A stretch of DNA of 64,000 nucleotides from Pandoraea sp. PE-S2T-3 (GTDB taxonomy: Bacteria > Pseudomonadota > Gammaproteobacteria > Burkholderiales > Burkholderiaceae), in the NCBI RefSeq assembly GCF_002179965.1, contig NZ_NGUQ01000037.1, positions 186,001 to 250,000 of the forward strand, read 5' to 3'. Below, in pieces: positions 25,649 through 34,107 of this stretch. Under the pieces are notes generated by a model, which saw nothing but the letters and a program-made list of their open reading frames with translations, searched no databases and was not told where the DNA came from. The translations under genes were made by a program, and so were the position numbers. The stretch's first letter is position 1, and each line of letters begins with the position of its first letter.

Positions 25649-27571
25649 ATGTTCGACTTCATTCGGCGCCACCAACGATTGGTTCTCATTTTCCTGACGG
25701 TGTTGATCGTGCCGTCGTTTGTGGTGTTTGGCGTTCACGGCTTGCAGGAGTACACCTCGGATGCAGGCACGATCGCCAAGGTCGGCGATCAGACCGTGAC
25801 GCGCCAGGAGTACGACAGCGTGCTGCGAGCACAAACCGAGCGCATGCAGCAGATGTTCGGCGGTGCCGTCGATGCCAGTCAAATCAACACGCCTGAAATG
25901 CGTAGCGCCGTGCTGGACAACCTGATCCAGCAGAAGCTGCTCACGCAGGAAACCCTCAAGAAGAATCTGTCGGTGCCCGACACGCAAGTGCGCGAAGCGC
26001 TGCTCGCGATTCCCGCGATTGCGCAACTGCGCCGCGCGGATGGTTCGATCGACGACGTCGCTTACGAACAACTGCTGGCGGCACAGAACCTCACGCCGCA
26101 GCGTCTCGAAGCGCAGATTCGCTACGAACTCGCATCGAACCAGCTGCCGGCCAGCGTGCAGGCGAGCGCCATGCTCCCCAAGGCCGTCATCGATCGTTTC
26201 GCGCAACTGCGCGCGCAACAGCGTGATGTCGCCGCACTGACGTTCCCGGTGTCTGACTTCGCCGGCAAGGTCACGCCGACGCAAGCGCAGGTGCAGGCGT
26301 ATTACGACGCCCACAAGGCGGCGTTCCAGACGCCCGAGTCGGCCGAGATCCAGTACGTGGTGCTCGACCCGAAAGCCATGCCGGCATCGGCACTGGCAGC
26401 GCCGAGCGATGACGTGCTGCGCAAGATGTACAACGACAATCTGAAGCAGTACACGACGCAGGAAGAGCGCCGTGCCTCGCACATTCTGATTGCATCGCCG
26501 GCGGACGCTTCGCCTGCCGATCACGCGAAAGCGAAGGCCAAGGCCGACGACCTGCTCGCGCAACTGAAGAAGAACCCGAACGACTTTGCCAAGCTGGCCA
26601 GCCAGAACTCGGAAGATCCGGGCTCGAAGGCCAACGGCGGCGATCTGGGCTTCTTCACGCGTGACGCGATGGTCAAGCCGTTCGCCGATGCTGCGTTCGC
26701 ACTCAAGAGCGAAGGTGACGTGAGCGACGTGGTGAAGAGTGACTTCGGTTATCACATCATCAAGTTGACGGGCATCAAGCCGGCAACGACCAAGCCGTTT
26801 GAAGACGTGAAGGCGCAACTGGCCGATCAGTATCGCCAGCAGGAATCGGCCAAGGCGTATGCCAAGCTCGCCGACCAGTTCACCAACGCTGTGTACGAAC
26901 AACCTGACAGCCTGCAACCGGTCGCCGACAAGCTGAACATCAAGGTGCAGACGGCGCAGGTCACGCGCACGGCAAACCCGGCGCAGGCGCAGAGCCCGAT
27001 CGGCAACGAGAAGCTGCTGAAGGCCGTGTTTGCCGACGAATCGCTCAAGAACAAGCGCAACACCGAAGCCGTGGATGTGGGTCAGGGCGTGCTGGTGTCG
27101 GCGCACGTGGTGACCTATCACCCGGCCGCAACGCCGCCGCTCACGCAGGTGGAAGCGCAGGTCAAGCAGCAGTTGGTGGCTGACATGGCGGCGCAGGAAG
27201 CGAAGAAGGCCGGCGAGGCCAAGCTCGATGCGCTGAAGAAGGGCGGCGATGGCGCGTTCAGTGCCACGCAGACGATCTCGCGTGACAACCCGGGCAAGCT
27301 GCCGCCGAACGCCCTGACGGCAATCTTCGGTGCCGATACGGCGAAGCTGCCGGCTTACGTGGGTGTCGATCTGGGCGACGGTCAGGGCTACGCGGTGTTC
27401 CGCATCAGCAAGGTCACGCAACCGACCGCGCAAGATCCGCAGCGTTTGGCCGCAGAAACGCAGCAGTTGAACCAGTTGGCCGCACAAGCCGAGTGGAATG
27501 CGTGGGTTGGCGATCTGCGGGCTCGTTCGAAGGTCAAGGTCGTCAATGACGTGACCAAGTCGGGCACCTGA
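25649..27571 (+). CDS. ppiD: Periplasmic folding chaperone / peptidylprolyl isomerase PpiD (640 aa)
   Basis: An inner-membrane-anchored periplasmic chaperone acting on secreted proteins. A single N-terminal transmembrane anchor (RLVLIFLTVLIVPSFVVFGV) is followed by the SurA-N-like chaperone domain. One parvulin domain lies at about 270-375 (RRASHILIASP, GSKANGGDLGFFTRDAMVKP, VVKSDFGYHIIKLTGIKP). The C-terminal region is a second chaperone-like part. The length is close to E. coli PpiD (623). Its position after hupB is the usual one. Whether the parvulin domain is catalytic is uncertain in this family. A terminator follows. Confidence 0.95.
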   Translation: MFDFIRRHQRLVLIFLTVLIVPSFVVFGVHGLQEYTSDAGTIAKVGDQTVTRQEYDSVLRAQTERMQQMFGGAVDASQINTPEMRSAVLDNLIQQKLLTQETLKKNLSVPDTQVREALLAIPAIAQLRRADGSIDDVAYEQLLAAQNLTPQRLEAQIRYELASNQLPASVQASAMLPKAVIDRFAQLRAQQRDVAALTFPVSDFAGKVTPTQAQVQAYYDAHKAAFQTPESAEIQYVVLDPKAMPASALAAPSDDVLRKMYNDNLKQYTTQEERRASHILIASPADASPADHAKAKAKADDLLAQLKKNPNDFAKLASQNSEDPGSKANGGDLGFFTRDAMVKPFADAAFALKSEGDVSDVVKSDFGYHIIKLTGIKPATTKPFEDVKAQLADQYRQQESAKAYAKLADQFTNAVYEQPDSLQPVADKLNIKVQTAQVTRTANPAQAQSPIGNEKLLKAVFADESLKNKRNTEAVDVGQGVLVSAHVVTYHPAATPPLTQVEAQVKQQLVADMAAQEAKKAGEAKLDALKKGGDGAFSATQTISRDNPGKLPPNALTAIFGADTAKLPAYVGVDLGDGQGYAVFRISKVTQPTAQDPQRLAAETQQLNQLAAQAEWNAWVGDLRARSKVKVVNDVTKSGT

Positions 27572-27634
27572 TTCAGCGGATTCCACGGATCTCACGATCC
27601 AACGCACGACCACCGGCGCAGGCCGGGTAGCAAG

Positions 27635-27666
27635 AAAAAGCGCGGCTCGATAGCCGCGCTTTTTTT
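27635..27666. terminator. Terminator between ppiD and the protease-like gene
   Basis: AAAAAGCGCGGCT, loop CGAT, AGCCGCGCTTTTTTT. It can serve both converging units. Confidence 0.92.
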
Positions 27667-27689
27667 ATGGTGTCGCCGGTTGGACGCAC

Positions 27690-28658
27690 TCACTGTTTTC
27701 TGGCCGGCACCAGCAGGTAAAACTCGCGGGTATCCGAGCTTAGGATGACAACGCGATTCCTCAGAATATCCATGCCAATGGTGCCGAGCGTTGTTGATCC
27801 TCCTTCTTGGACAGCATCCGCTTCGGCCACGAGAACATTTCGGTGCTCGATGCCGTTCAACGTGAAGCTGACGCGACGCATATACGTCTTGTTGGTCAGC
27901 ACATTGCCCCACAGGTCTGCGATTCGTGTCGTCGCGGGAACCTTCGGCCGCGCCGAAACGAGCGTCCTGAGAAGGTTGGACTGCTCCGCTCCGGAATCCA
28001 CCGTGACAGGAATCTTCGCGTCATACAGGCCGAGCGAGGTCGCCATGACGCGATGGGGGTTGGGTATGCCGCGTCCTCGTGCAAGCCGGTAGGCAGGCGT
28101 TTCGTCGATGTCAAACGCCGGGCTGACGAAGAAGCAATCCCGATCGAAATCAAGCACCGCAAATGATCGACGGCTGCCCGCGATTTCATGGGCGGTAACT
28201 TGTGGGCTGAGAATGCCGGACAGACCGTCGTCGGCGAGGATTGACGGTGGAATCCAGTGAAACGGTGAGTCGAATGTGTCGTGAAGACCATCGCTCATGC
28301 GGTGGGATGCCTGCGTGGACTGCGCTTGCGCCACCTCGGTCTGGACGATCATCTTCGGGCCGGAGGCAGCCTTAGTGGAAAGAGACGTGTCCCAGAGCAC
28401 GTTGAGATTGGTGCCAGTATCGAGAAGCAGGCGGCGAGGCTGCCCGTCAATTTCCACCGTGACAAATGGCGCGGCTTTGGTTTCCGGATTCAAATAACCG
28501 ATCTTGGATTCAAACGACACGTTTGCCGAGGGCCAAGGTGACGCGCAAGTCGCCGCACTCGCGACTGCGGTGGAAACGGGTAACAGGCAGGCTGTTGCCA
28601 GTAGGTAGATAGTTCGACCAAGTTGAATACCGTGTCTCCCGAGTTCTCCGATACGCAA
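27690..28658 (-). CDS. Two-lobed aspartic-protease-like exported protein (322 aa)
   Basis: Two aspartic-protease active-site motifs are present in one chain: LLLDTGTNLNVLW (D80-T81-G82) and VTVDSGAEQSNLL (D221-S222-G223). Each is followed about 65-75 residues later by a hydrophobic-Gly motif (DGLSGILSPQ, LGTIGMDIL). That is the layout of a pepsin/double-retropepsin monomer. A hydrophobic signal segment (IYLLATACLLPVSTAVASAA) suggests export. There is no ATG start: the frame opens at a TTG (28658) without a ribosome site, and GGGAGA precedes an ATT at 28628, so the true start is uncertain. GC is visibly lower than in its neighbours, suggesting acquisition. It may equally be a ligand-binding relative; proteolysis is predicted only. 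Confidence 0.75.
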   Translation of the reverse strand: MRIGELGRHGIQLGRTIYLLATACLLPVSTAVASAATCASPWPSANVSFESKIGYLNPETKAAPFVTVEIDGQPRRLLLDTGTNLNVLWDTSLSTKAASGPKMIVQTEVAQAQSTQASHRMSDGLHDTFDSPFHWIPPSILADDGLSGILSPQVTAHEIAGSRRSFAVLDFDRDCFFVSPAFDIDETPAYRLARGRGIPNPHRVMATSLGLYDAKIPVTVDSGAEQSNLLRTLVSARPKVPATTRIADLWGNVLTNKTYMRRVSFTLNGIEHRNVLVAEADAVQEGGSTTLGTIGMDILRNRVVILSSDTREFYLLVPARKQ

Positions 28659-28665
28659 GAATTAC

Positions 28666-28694
28666 GCCGCATTCGTGCGAGCGACGAATGCGGC
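28666..28694. other. 11-bp perfect hairpin upstream of the protease-like gene
   Basis: GCCGCATTCGT (28666-28676), 7-base loop, ACGAATGCGGC (28684-28694). It sits 8 bases before the presumed TTG start, so it would mask or flank translation initiation in that mRNA. No T-run. Confidence 0.7.
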
Positions 28695-28801
28695 GATTCG
28701 GTAGTCGGCGTTAGGGAATCAGGCTATCGGGAAACGAGCGAAGCGTCTTTGGGGCGCTTCCGAGTTTCGATTGACGGCGCGCCTTGCGGAACGTCGGAGG
28801 G

Positions 28802-29500
28802 TCACGCCCCCGGTTTCACCGCCCGTCCGCTCGCGGCTCGCGGCGGCACTTTGCCGGCAGGTTTGAGCAGGGGCGCCACGGTCGGCCAGACGTTTTGCAG
28901 AATTTGCGGATGTGCCTTCGCTAGCGGGTGAATCTGGTCTTGCTGGAACCAGTCGGGATGCTCGATCACGCCGTCGAGCAGGAACGGCACGTAGCCCGTC
29001 TTTTCCTGCTTGGCGAGGGTGGCGAACATCGAGAAGAACTGCTCGCCGTACTCGGTGCCGTAGTTCGGCGGGATGCGCATGCCGACCACGATCACCCGGC
29101 TGCCGGCCTTGCGTGACGACTCGATCATTTCGCGCAGATTGGCGCGCGTGAGATCCAGTGAAATGCCGCGTAAGGCATCATTGCCGCCCAGCTCCAGAAT
29201 CGTGATCGCGGGATGATAGCGATCGAGCAACGGCGCCAGACGTGCCCGGCCGCCGCTTGTGGTATCGCCACTGATACTGGCGTTGACAACGTTATAATCG
29301 AAACCGCTTTGCGCAACTTTTTGTTGCATAAGGTTCACCCAGCCTGCGCCGCGAGCGATGCCGTACTCGGCGGACAGGCTGTCGCCCACGACCAGAATTG
29401 TCGGCGCGCCAGAACTTGCCGCGTGCGCCGCGGTCCCTGTCAGGATGCAGCAGCCTACGAGGGCTGAGGCGGCCAATTTCAAGAACTGTCTTCTTGCCAT
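28802..29500 (-). CDS. tesA: TesA-type GDSL arylesterase/lysophospholipase (232 aa)
   Basis: An SGNH-fold hydrolase of the TesA family (thioesterase / lysophospholipase). Block I is VVGDSLSAEYG with nucleophile Ser41, block III is ELGGNDALRG, and the catalytic Asp-His pair is DQIHPLAKAHP. The N terminus ARRQFLKLAASALVGCC reads as a near-ideal Tat motif. It also has a lipobox-like LVGC, so export may be Tat-dependent and the product possibly lipidated; E. coli TesA uses Sec. The start ATG at 29500 shares bases with the start of the divergent ABC gene. The C-terminal tail is basic and Pro/Ala-rich. Confidence 0.92.
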   Translation of the reverse strand: MARRQFLKLAASALVGCCILTGTAAHAASSGAPTILVVGDSLSAEYGIARGAGWVNLMQQKVAQSGFDYNVVNASISGDTTSGGRARLAPLLDRYHPAITILELGGNDALRGISLDLTRANLREMIESSRKAGSRVIVVGMRIPPNYGTEYGEQFFSMFATLAKQEKTGYVPFLLDGVIEHPDWFQQDQIHPLAKAHPQILQNVWPTVAPLLKPAGKVPPRAASGRAVKPGA

Positions 29501-30191
29501 GTCGTTTTCCGAAAACGTAATTGAAGTGCGGGGTCTGGGCAAACGGTTGCGCGATGCCACCGGTGAGCTCGTCATTTTGCAGGATATCGATTTTTCCGTC
29601 GCAAAAGGCCAGAGCGTAGCGATTGTCGGGGCCTCGGGCTCGGGCAAATCGACGTTGCTGGGCCTGATGGCTGGGCTCGATACAGCAACCGACGGTAGCG
29701 TCACGCTCCTCGGCAAGTCGCTCGGCGAGCTCGATGAAGAGGGGCGCGCCGCCTTGCGACGCGGCGCGATCGGCTTCGTCTTCCAGTCATTCCAGTTGAT
29801 GCCCCACCTGACGGCGCTCGAGAACGTGATGCTCCCGCTCGAACTGCTGGGTGAGACACGGGAAGTACGTAATCGTGCGATCGAGTTGCTCGAACAGGTG
29901 GGCTTGGGCTCGCGCCTCACGCATTATCCGAAACAGCTTTCCGGCGGCGAGCAGCAGCGCGTGGCGCTTGCCCGGGCGTTTGTCACCCAACCGGTCGTGC
30001 TGTTTGCCGATGAGCCGACCGGTAGTCTCGACACGGCGACCGGCGAGCGTGTCATCGATCTGATGTTCTCGCTCAACGAGGCAAGCGGCGCAACGCTCGT
30101 GCTCGTGACCCATGATCTGGCAATCGCCGAGCGTTGCGACGCGACGGTGCAACTCGCTGGTGGCCGTCTGGTCGATGGTGTGGCTGCCTGA
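29499..30191 (+). CDS. ybbA: ABC transporter ATP-binding protein, YbbA-like (230 aa)
   Basis: A LolD/YbbA-type ATPase. Walker A is GASGSGKSTLL, the Q-loop region is FVFQSFQLMPHLTALENVML, the signature is LSGGEQQRVALARAF, Walker B is VVLFADEPTGSLD, and the H-loop is LVTHD. In E. coli ybbA is also divergent from tesA, but there the permease ybbP follows. Here the next gene is pgi on the other strand, so the ATPase has no local permease. The start at 29499 overlaps the tesA start codon (CATG) and lacks a clear ribosome site, hinting at a leaderless mRNA or a misjudged start. Confidence 0.93.
   Translation: MSFSENVIEVRGLGKRLRDATGELVILQDIDFSVAKGQSVAIVGASGSGKSTLLGLMAGLDTATDGSVTLLGKSLGELDEEGRAALRRGAIGFVFQSFQLMPHLTALENVMLPLELLGETREVRNRAIELLEQVGLGSRLTHYPKQLSGGEQQRVALARAFVTQPVVLFADEPTGSLDTATGERVIDLMFSLNEASGATLVLVTHDLAIAERCDATVQLAGGRLVDGVAA
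29503..29517. promoter_or_regulatory. Perfect palindrome at the tesA/ybbA overlap
   Basis: CGTTTTC-C-GAAAACG. It lies within the first codons of the ABC gene and the leader of tesA. It could be an operator acting on both, or simply coding sequence. Confidence 0.35.
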
Positions 30192-30299
30192 CAGGCGATC
30201 TTTCTGATGGACTGGCGGCGCGATGCACGCAACGTGCTCGCGCCGCCTGTGCTTGCACGCACCGACCAGCAAACACTGGCAGGTGGCAGCAAATCACGA

Positions 30300-31958
30300 T
30301 CAGCGCTTGGGCTTCAACGCCTCACCCGCCAGTCGAATCAACGATGCCGTCGAGGCGTCGTGCGCATCGGGCGTGAGCGTCGACGGATCGACCAGCTCGG
30401 GCTCTATGGCGCGGCAGAGCGTCTTGCCCAACTCGACGCCCCATTGATCGAACGGATTGATGTTCCAGATCGCTGCTTGCACGAACACCTTGTGTTCATA
30501 AAGCGCGATCAACGCACCCAGACGCTCCGGCGAGAGCTTGTCGATCACCAGCGTGTTGCTCGGCCGGTTGCCTTCGAAACGTCGTTGGGCACCCAGCGGG
30601 CCGCCAGCCTGCTCCGGCGTCGCCATCGATCCCCCTTGCAGCAACGCTTCGCTCTGCGCAAAGCAGTTGGCGAGCAGCTTGCGATGATGATCGAGGTAGA
30701 CCGGCTGCGAATACTGCGGCTGAAGCACGGCGATGAAATCCACCGGCACGAGCGTGGTGCCTTGGTGCAGCATCTGGAAATAGGCGTGCTGGCCATTCGT
30801 GCCGGGTTCGCCCCAGATGATCGGTGCGGTTTGCCATGCCACCGGCGTGCCGTCGATCTGCACCGATTTGCCGTTGCTCTCCATGTCGAGCTGCTGCAAA
30901 TAGGGCGGCAGCTTCTGGAGGGCGTCGGTGTACGGGGCAATCGACAGCGTCTGCGCGTCGAAGAAGTTGCGATACCAGATGCCCAGCAGCGCGAGCAGCA
31001 CCGGCATATTGGCTTCGAGCGGGGCCGTGCGGAAGTGCTCGTCCATGGCATGCGCACCGGCCAGCATTTCGTCGAAATGCTGCGCGCCGAGGTACAGCAT
31101 GATGATCAATCCGACGGACGACCAAAGCGAATACCGCCCGCCGACCCACTCGCCGAATTCGAAAACGTTCTCCCGCCCGATGCCAAAGCGCGTCGCTTCT
31201 TCGACGTTCGTCGAGACGGCGACGAAATGCTTGCCGAGTTCAGACTCAGGAATGCCATGTTCGATGAACCACGCGCGAATGGTGCGCGCGTTGGTCATCG
31301 TCTCGAGCGTGGTGAACGTCTTTGAGCAGACGACGACCAGCGTGGTTTCCGGGTCGAGCGTGGGCAGGGTGCGTGCGAGTTCTGTCGGATCGATGTTCGC
31401 GATGAAGTGCGCCGACAAATTGGCCCGCCCATACGCGGCAAGGGCGTCGCACACCATGCGCGGCCCGAGATCGGAGCCGCCGATGCCGATGTTGATCAGA
31501 TGACGGATGCGCTTGCCCGTGGCACCCAGCCAGCGGCCATCGCGTACCTCGTCGCTGAACTTGCGCATGCGCGCGAGCGTCGCGTGCACGCCGGTGCTGA
31601 CGTCGCCCGTGGTGTCACGGAACGTGACGCCTTTCGGCGCGCGCAGCGCGATATGCAGGGCGGCACGGTCTTCGGTGACGTTGACGTGTTCGCCGGCCCA
31701 CATCGCATCGCGCTTGCCGGGCACGTCGCATTCGCGGGCGAGATGGGCGAGCAGGGTGCGCGTCTTTTCGGTAACGCGATTTTTCGAATAGTCGAGGTAT
31801 AAGCCGGCGGCGCGCAGCGAGAATTGTTCAACGCGCGAGCTCGCGCCAGCACCCGCGAACCAGTCGCGCATATGCTGGCTGGCGATCTCGTCACGGTGTT
31901 CGAGCAGGGTGCGCCAGGCGGGAGTTTGATCCAGACGAAAGGACGGCTTCGACGACAT
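30300..31958 (-). CDS. pgi: Glucose-6-phosphate isomerase (552 aa)
   Basis: It interconverts glucose-6-phosphate and fructose-6-phosphate. Family signatures are clear: INIGIGGSDLGPRMVCDAL, the VVCSKTFTTLETMTNA block, and GRYSLWSSVGLIIMLYLG. GEPGTNGQHAYFQMLHQGT and the C-terminal FDQWGVELGK follow. The length is normal (549 in E. coli). ATG at 31958 is preferred over a TTG two codons upstream. It is monocistronic or loosely linked to the nnr remnant upstream on the same strand, and it converges on the ybbA-like gene. Confidence 0.97.
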   Translation of the reverse strand: MSSKPSFRLDQTPAWRTLLEHRDEIASQHMRDWFAGAGASSRVEQFSLRAAGLYLDYSKNRVTEKTRTLLAHLARECDVPGKRDAMWAGEHVNVTEDRAALHIALRAPKGVTFRDTTGDVSTGVHATLARMRKFSDEVRDGRWLGATGKRIRHLINIGIGGSDLGPRMVCDALAAYGRANLSAHFIANIDPTELARTLPTLDPETTLVVVCSKTFTTLETMTNARTIRAWFIEHGIPESELGKHFVAVSTNVEEATRFGIGRENVFEFGEWVGGRYSLWSSVGLIIMLYLGAQHFDEMLAGAHAMDEHFRTAPLEANMPVLLALLGIWYRNFFDAQTLSIAPYTDALQKLPPYLQQLDMESNGKSVQIDGTPVAWQTAPIIWGEPGTNGQHAYFQMLHQGTTLVPVDFIAVLQPQYSQPVYLDHHRKLLANCFAQSEALLQGGSMATPEQAGGPLGAQRRFEGNRPSNTLVIDKLSPERLGALIALYEHKVFVQAAIWNINPFDQWGVELGKTLCRAIEPELVDPSTLTPDAHDASTASLIRLAGEALKPKR

Positions 31959-32107
31959 GTGCAATATGTTCTTTTCGGTAGGACGAAGTATAACGGGAGT
32001 CTCCGTGAATTTACGCCGAAAACCGGTTCCTGCGCTGGTTTGCGGGGCGATTTGCGGGGCTGGCGGCGATCGTTGAAGTCCGCCATCGATCGCTCACCCC
32101 GCCACAT

Positions 32108-33758
32108 TCATGACGGCGCTCGCCTGAGCGCCGCTGCCAGTTCGGCGCGCATGGCCGGTAAAAGTTCAGAGGCGGTCAAGCCCGCCGGGCCCGTACCCTC
32201 GCTCAGACACCTCTCGGCGGCACGTCCGTGCAGCCAGACGCCGGCCAGGGCCGCGGTGGCGGCAGGCATGCCTTGCGCCAGCATCGCGCCGATCATGCCG
32301 GTCAGCACGTCGCCCGTGCCTGCCGTCGCAAGCCCTGCGTTGCCGGTCGTGTTGACCCATGCGTGCGAGCCGTTGTCGATGATGCTGCCCGACCCCTTCA
32401 GCACGACGGTGGCGCCGAAATACCGGGCCAGCGTGCGGGCGGAGGTGAGCCGGTCCGACTGAATGCGCTGCACGTCACAGCCGGCGAGCCGCGCGGCCTC
32501 AAGCGGGTGAGGCGTAAGCACCGTGGGGCCGGTACGGCCGCGCACCCGCTCGGCGAGCGCCGGTTCTGCCGCGAGCAGGTTGAGCGCGTCGGCGTCGAGC
32601 ACGAGCGGGGTGTGTTCCCACGCCAGCACGCGAGAGAGGCATGCAGAGGATGCGGCCGAGGTGCCCAGCCCGGGGCCGATAGTGACGGCCTGCATGGCGG
32701 CGAGATCGATGCCCTCTGCGTGACGCAGCATCAGTTCGGGGTGAACCGGGTCCCACGCCGGGGCCTCCTGCGCCACGAAACCCACGTAGACCCGCCCGAC
32801 GCCGTTCATCAACGCCGCGCGTGCGCTCAGTAGCGGCGCACCGATCATGCCGTCGTGGCCGCCCAGCACGGCGAGCGAGCCGTAGCTGCCCTTGTGGGAG
32901 GCATGGTGACGTTGTGGCAGGTCCGCAAGAAAGGCGCTCGGGGTGTTGGTCGACAGCGATGACGTGGATGCCGCCGTAGACAGTGCGTCATCGGCACCCA
33001 AGGTGGCCACCAGCACGCGGCCGGCGATGTCGCGTCCTTCGCCGGTCAAAAGCCCCGGGCAGGCGCCCAGCATGGCGATGGTGACGTTTGCACGGATGAC
33101 AGGGCCACTGGCGACGCCGGTCGCAGCACCAAGGCCGCTGGGGATATCGGATCGCGAGCACCGGCGTGCCTTGGGCATGCGCATAGGCAATGTTCTCGAC
33201 AAGGCGACCGGCCGGGCCATTGAGCGGGCGCGACAAGCCGATGCCGAACAAGCCATCCACGATCCACGCATAGGTCGAAGGCTGCGGCCATACGTCCGGC
33301 GCGGGGCGCACGGGCACGCCAGCGGCGAGGGCTTCGCCATGTGCCCATTTCGCGTCATCGGCGGCGGGTGGCGCGAGCTGCCAGACGTCGACCAGCACGC
33401 CGCGACGATGCATCTCGCGGGCCGCGACATAGGCATCGCCGCCGTTGTTGCCGGGGCCCGCGAGCAACAGCACGGGCTGGCGTCCGGCCGTCGCGAGTGA
33501 CGGTAATTGTCCATACAACCAGTCGGCGACAACCGCGCCCGCGCGCGCCATCAGCGTGTGCGGCGGCAATTGCGCGGCGCTTGCGCGTTCGATCTCACGC
33601 AAATCGGCAGGTAAATACAGGGGGAGCGGTGTGTCGGCGAGCGGACCGTCGACGATGTCGGACGGCTGAGGCAATCGGGACGGCCTCGCGAGCGGACTCG
33701 GGCTCGCGGGGGCGGCGGCAGAATCGTCGACACGCAAGTGATCGGTCATGACAGGCAT
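32108..33758 (-). pseudogene. nnr: NAD(P)HX epimerase/dehydratase Nnr, frameshifted
   Basis: Nnr repairs hydrated NAD(P)H. The N-terminal epimerase half reads in one frame (LLLAGPGNNGGDAYVAAREM, IVDGLFGIGLSRPLNGPAGR) up to QGTPVLAI. The conserved continuation DIPSGLGAATGVASG is found only in the next frame, which then carries the whole dehydratase half (KGSYGSLAVLGGHDGMIGAP, VTIGPGLGTS, TPHPLEAARL, NTTGNAGLATAGTGDVLTGM). One extra base at 33149-33150 (ATATCGGATCG instead of ATATCGATCG on the + strand) explains it; removing it gives a 549-residue frame. It is a real mutation or a sequencing error. If real, the ADP-dependent dehydratase could only be made by reinitiation. Confidence 0.92.
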
Positions 33759-34095
33759 AACTCCCGGAAAGCCACGGCGGCGTCGATGGCGGTGAGCCTG
33801 TTCCCCCGGGATTCTGCGAAAACGATGCGTTCCGATGCGTTCGTCGCGCGTGGCGGCGGAACACTCGACGGATGGTTCGGCAGAACGGGCAGAACGGGCG
33901 GATCAAGCGAATCAGGCGGCAATTCGACGATTATGCCGTGAATGCAGCGGGGTGCCTGCCAGCGCATTCCCCGATGGGCTGTCGGCATTCACTGACAGCG
34001 CACGCACATTCGGTGCGCGCGCCATCAGGACGATCGGGCGATCGATGCAGTCAGTGGGGCCAGTGAGCCTAGGGAGCCTAGTGGGCCTAGTGAGC
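33759..34095. other. 337-base gap between nnr and dadA
   Basis: No gene. It contains duplicated short motifs (GATGCGTTC twice near 33823-33840, CAGAACGGG twice at 33881-33898) and most of a 9-base tandem array that runs into the end of dadA. No clear promoter for nnr is visible. Confidence 0.6.
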
Positions 34096-34107
34096 CTAGT
34101 GAGCGTA
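34063..34107. repeat. Five 9-base tandem repeats across the dadA stop codon
   Basis: The unit GTGAGCCTA, with one-base variants, is repeated five times at 34063-34107. Read in the dadA frame on the minus strand it gives CAC TAG GCT-type units, so the array holds several in-frame TAG stops in a row. Confidence 0.85.

Noticed and set aside
27600-28800. The protease-like gene as part of a prophage or transposon
   Set aside because: No integrase, transposase, target duplication or terminal repeat is visible; low GC alone does not prove a mobile element.
33532-33532. An independent start at 33532 for the downstream nnr frame
   Set aside because: The first part of that frame (before about 33150) does not resemble any protein, while the other frame there encodes the conserved epimerase; a frameshift explains both.
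34063-34107. Possible CRISPR-like array
   Set aside because: The 9-base units are contiguous without spacers; it is a simple tandem repeat.
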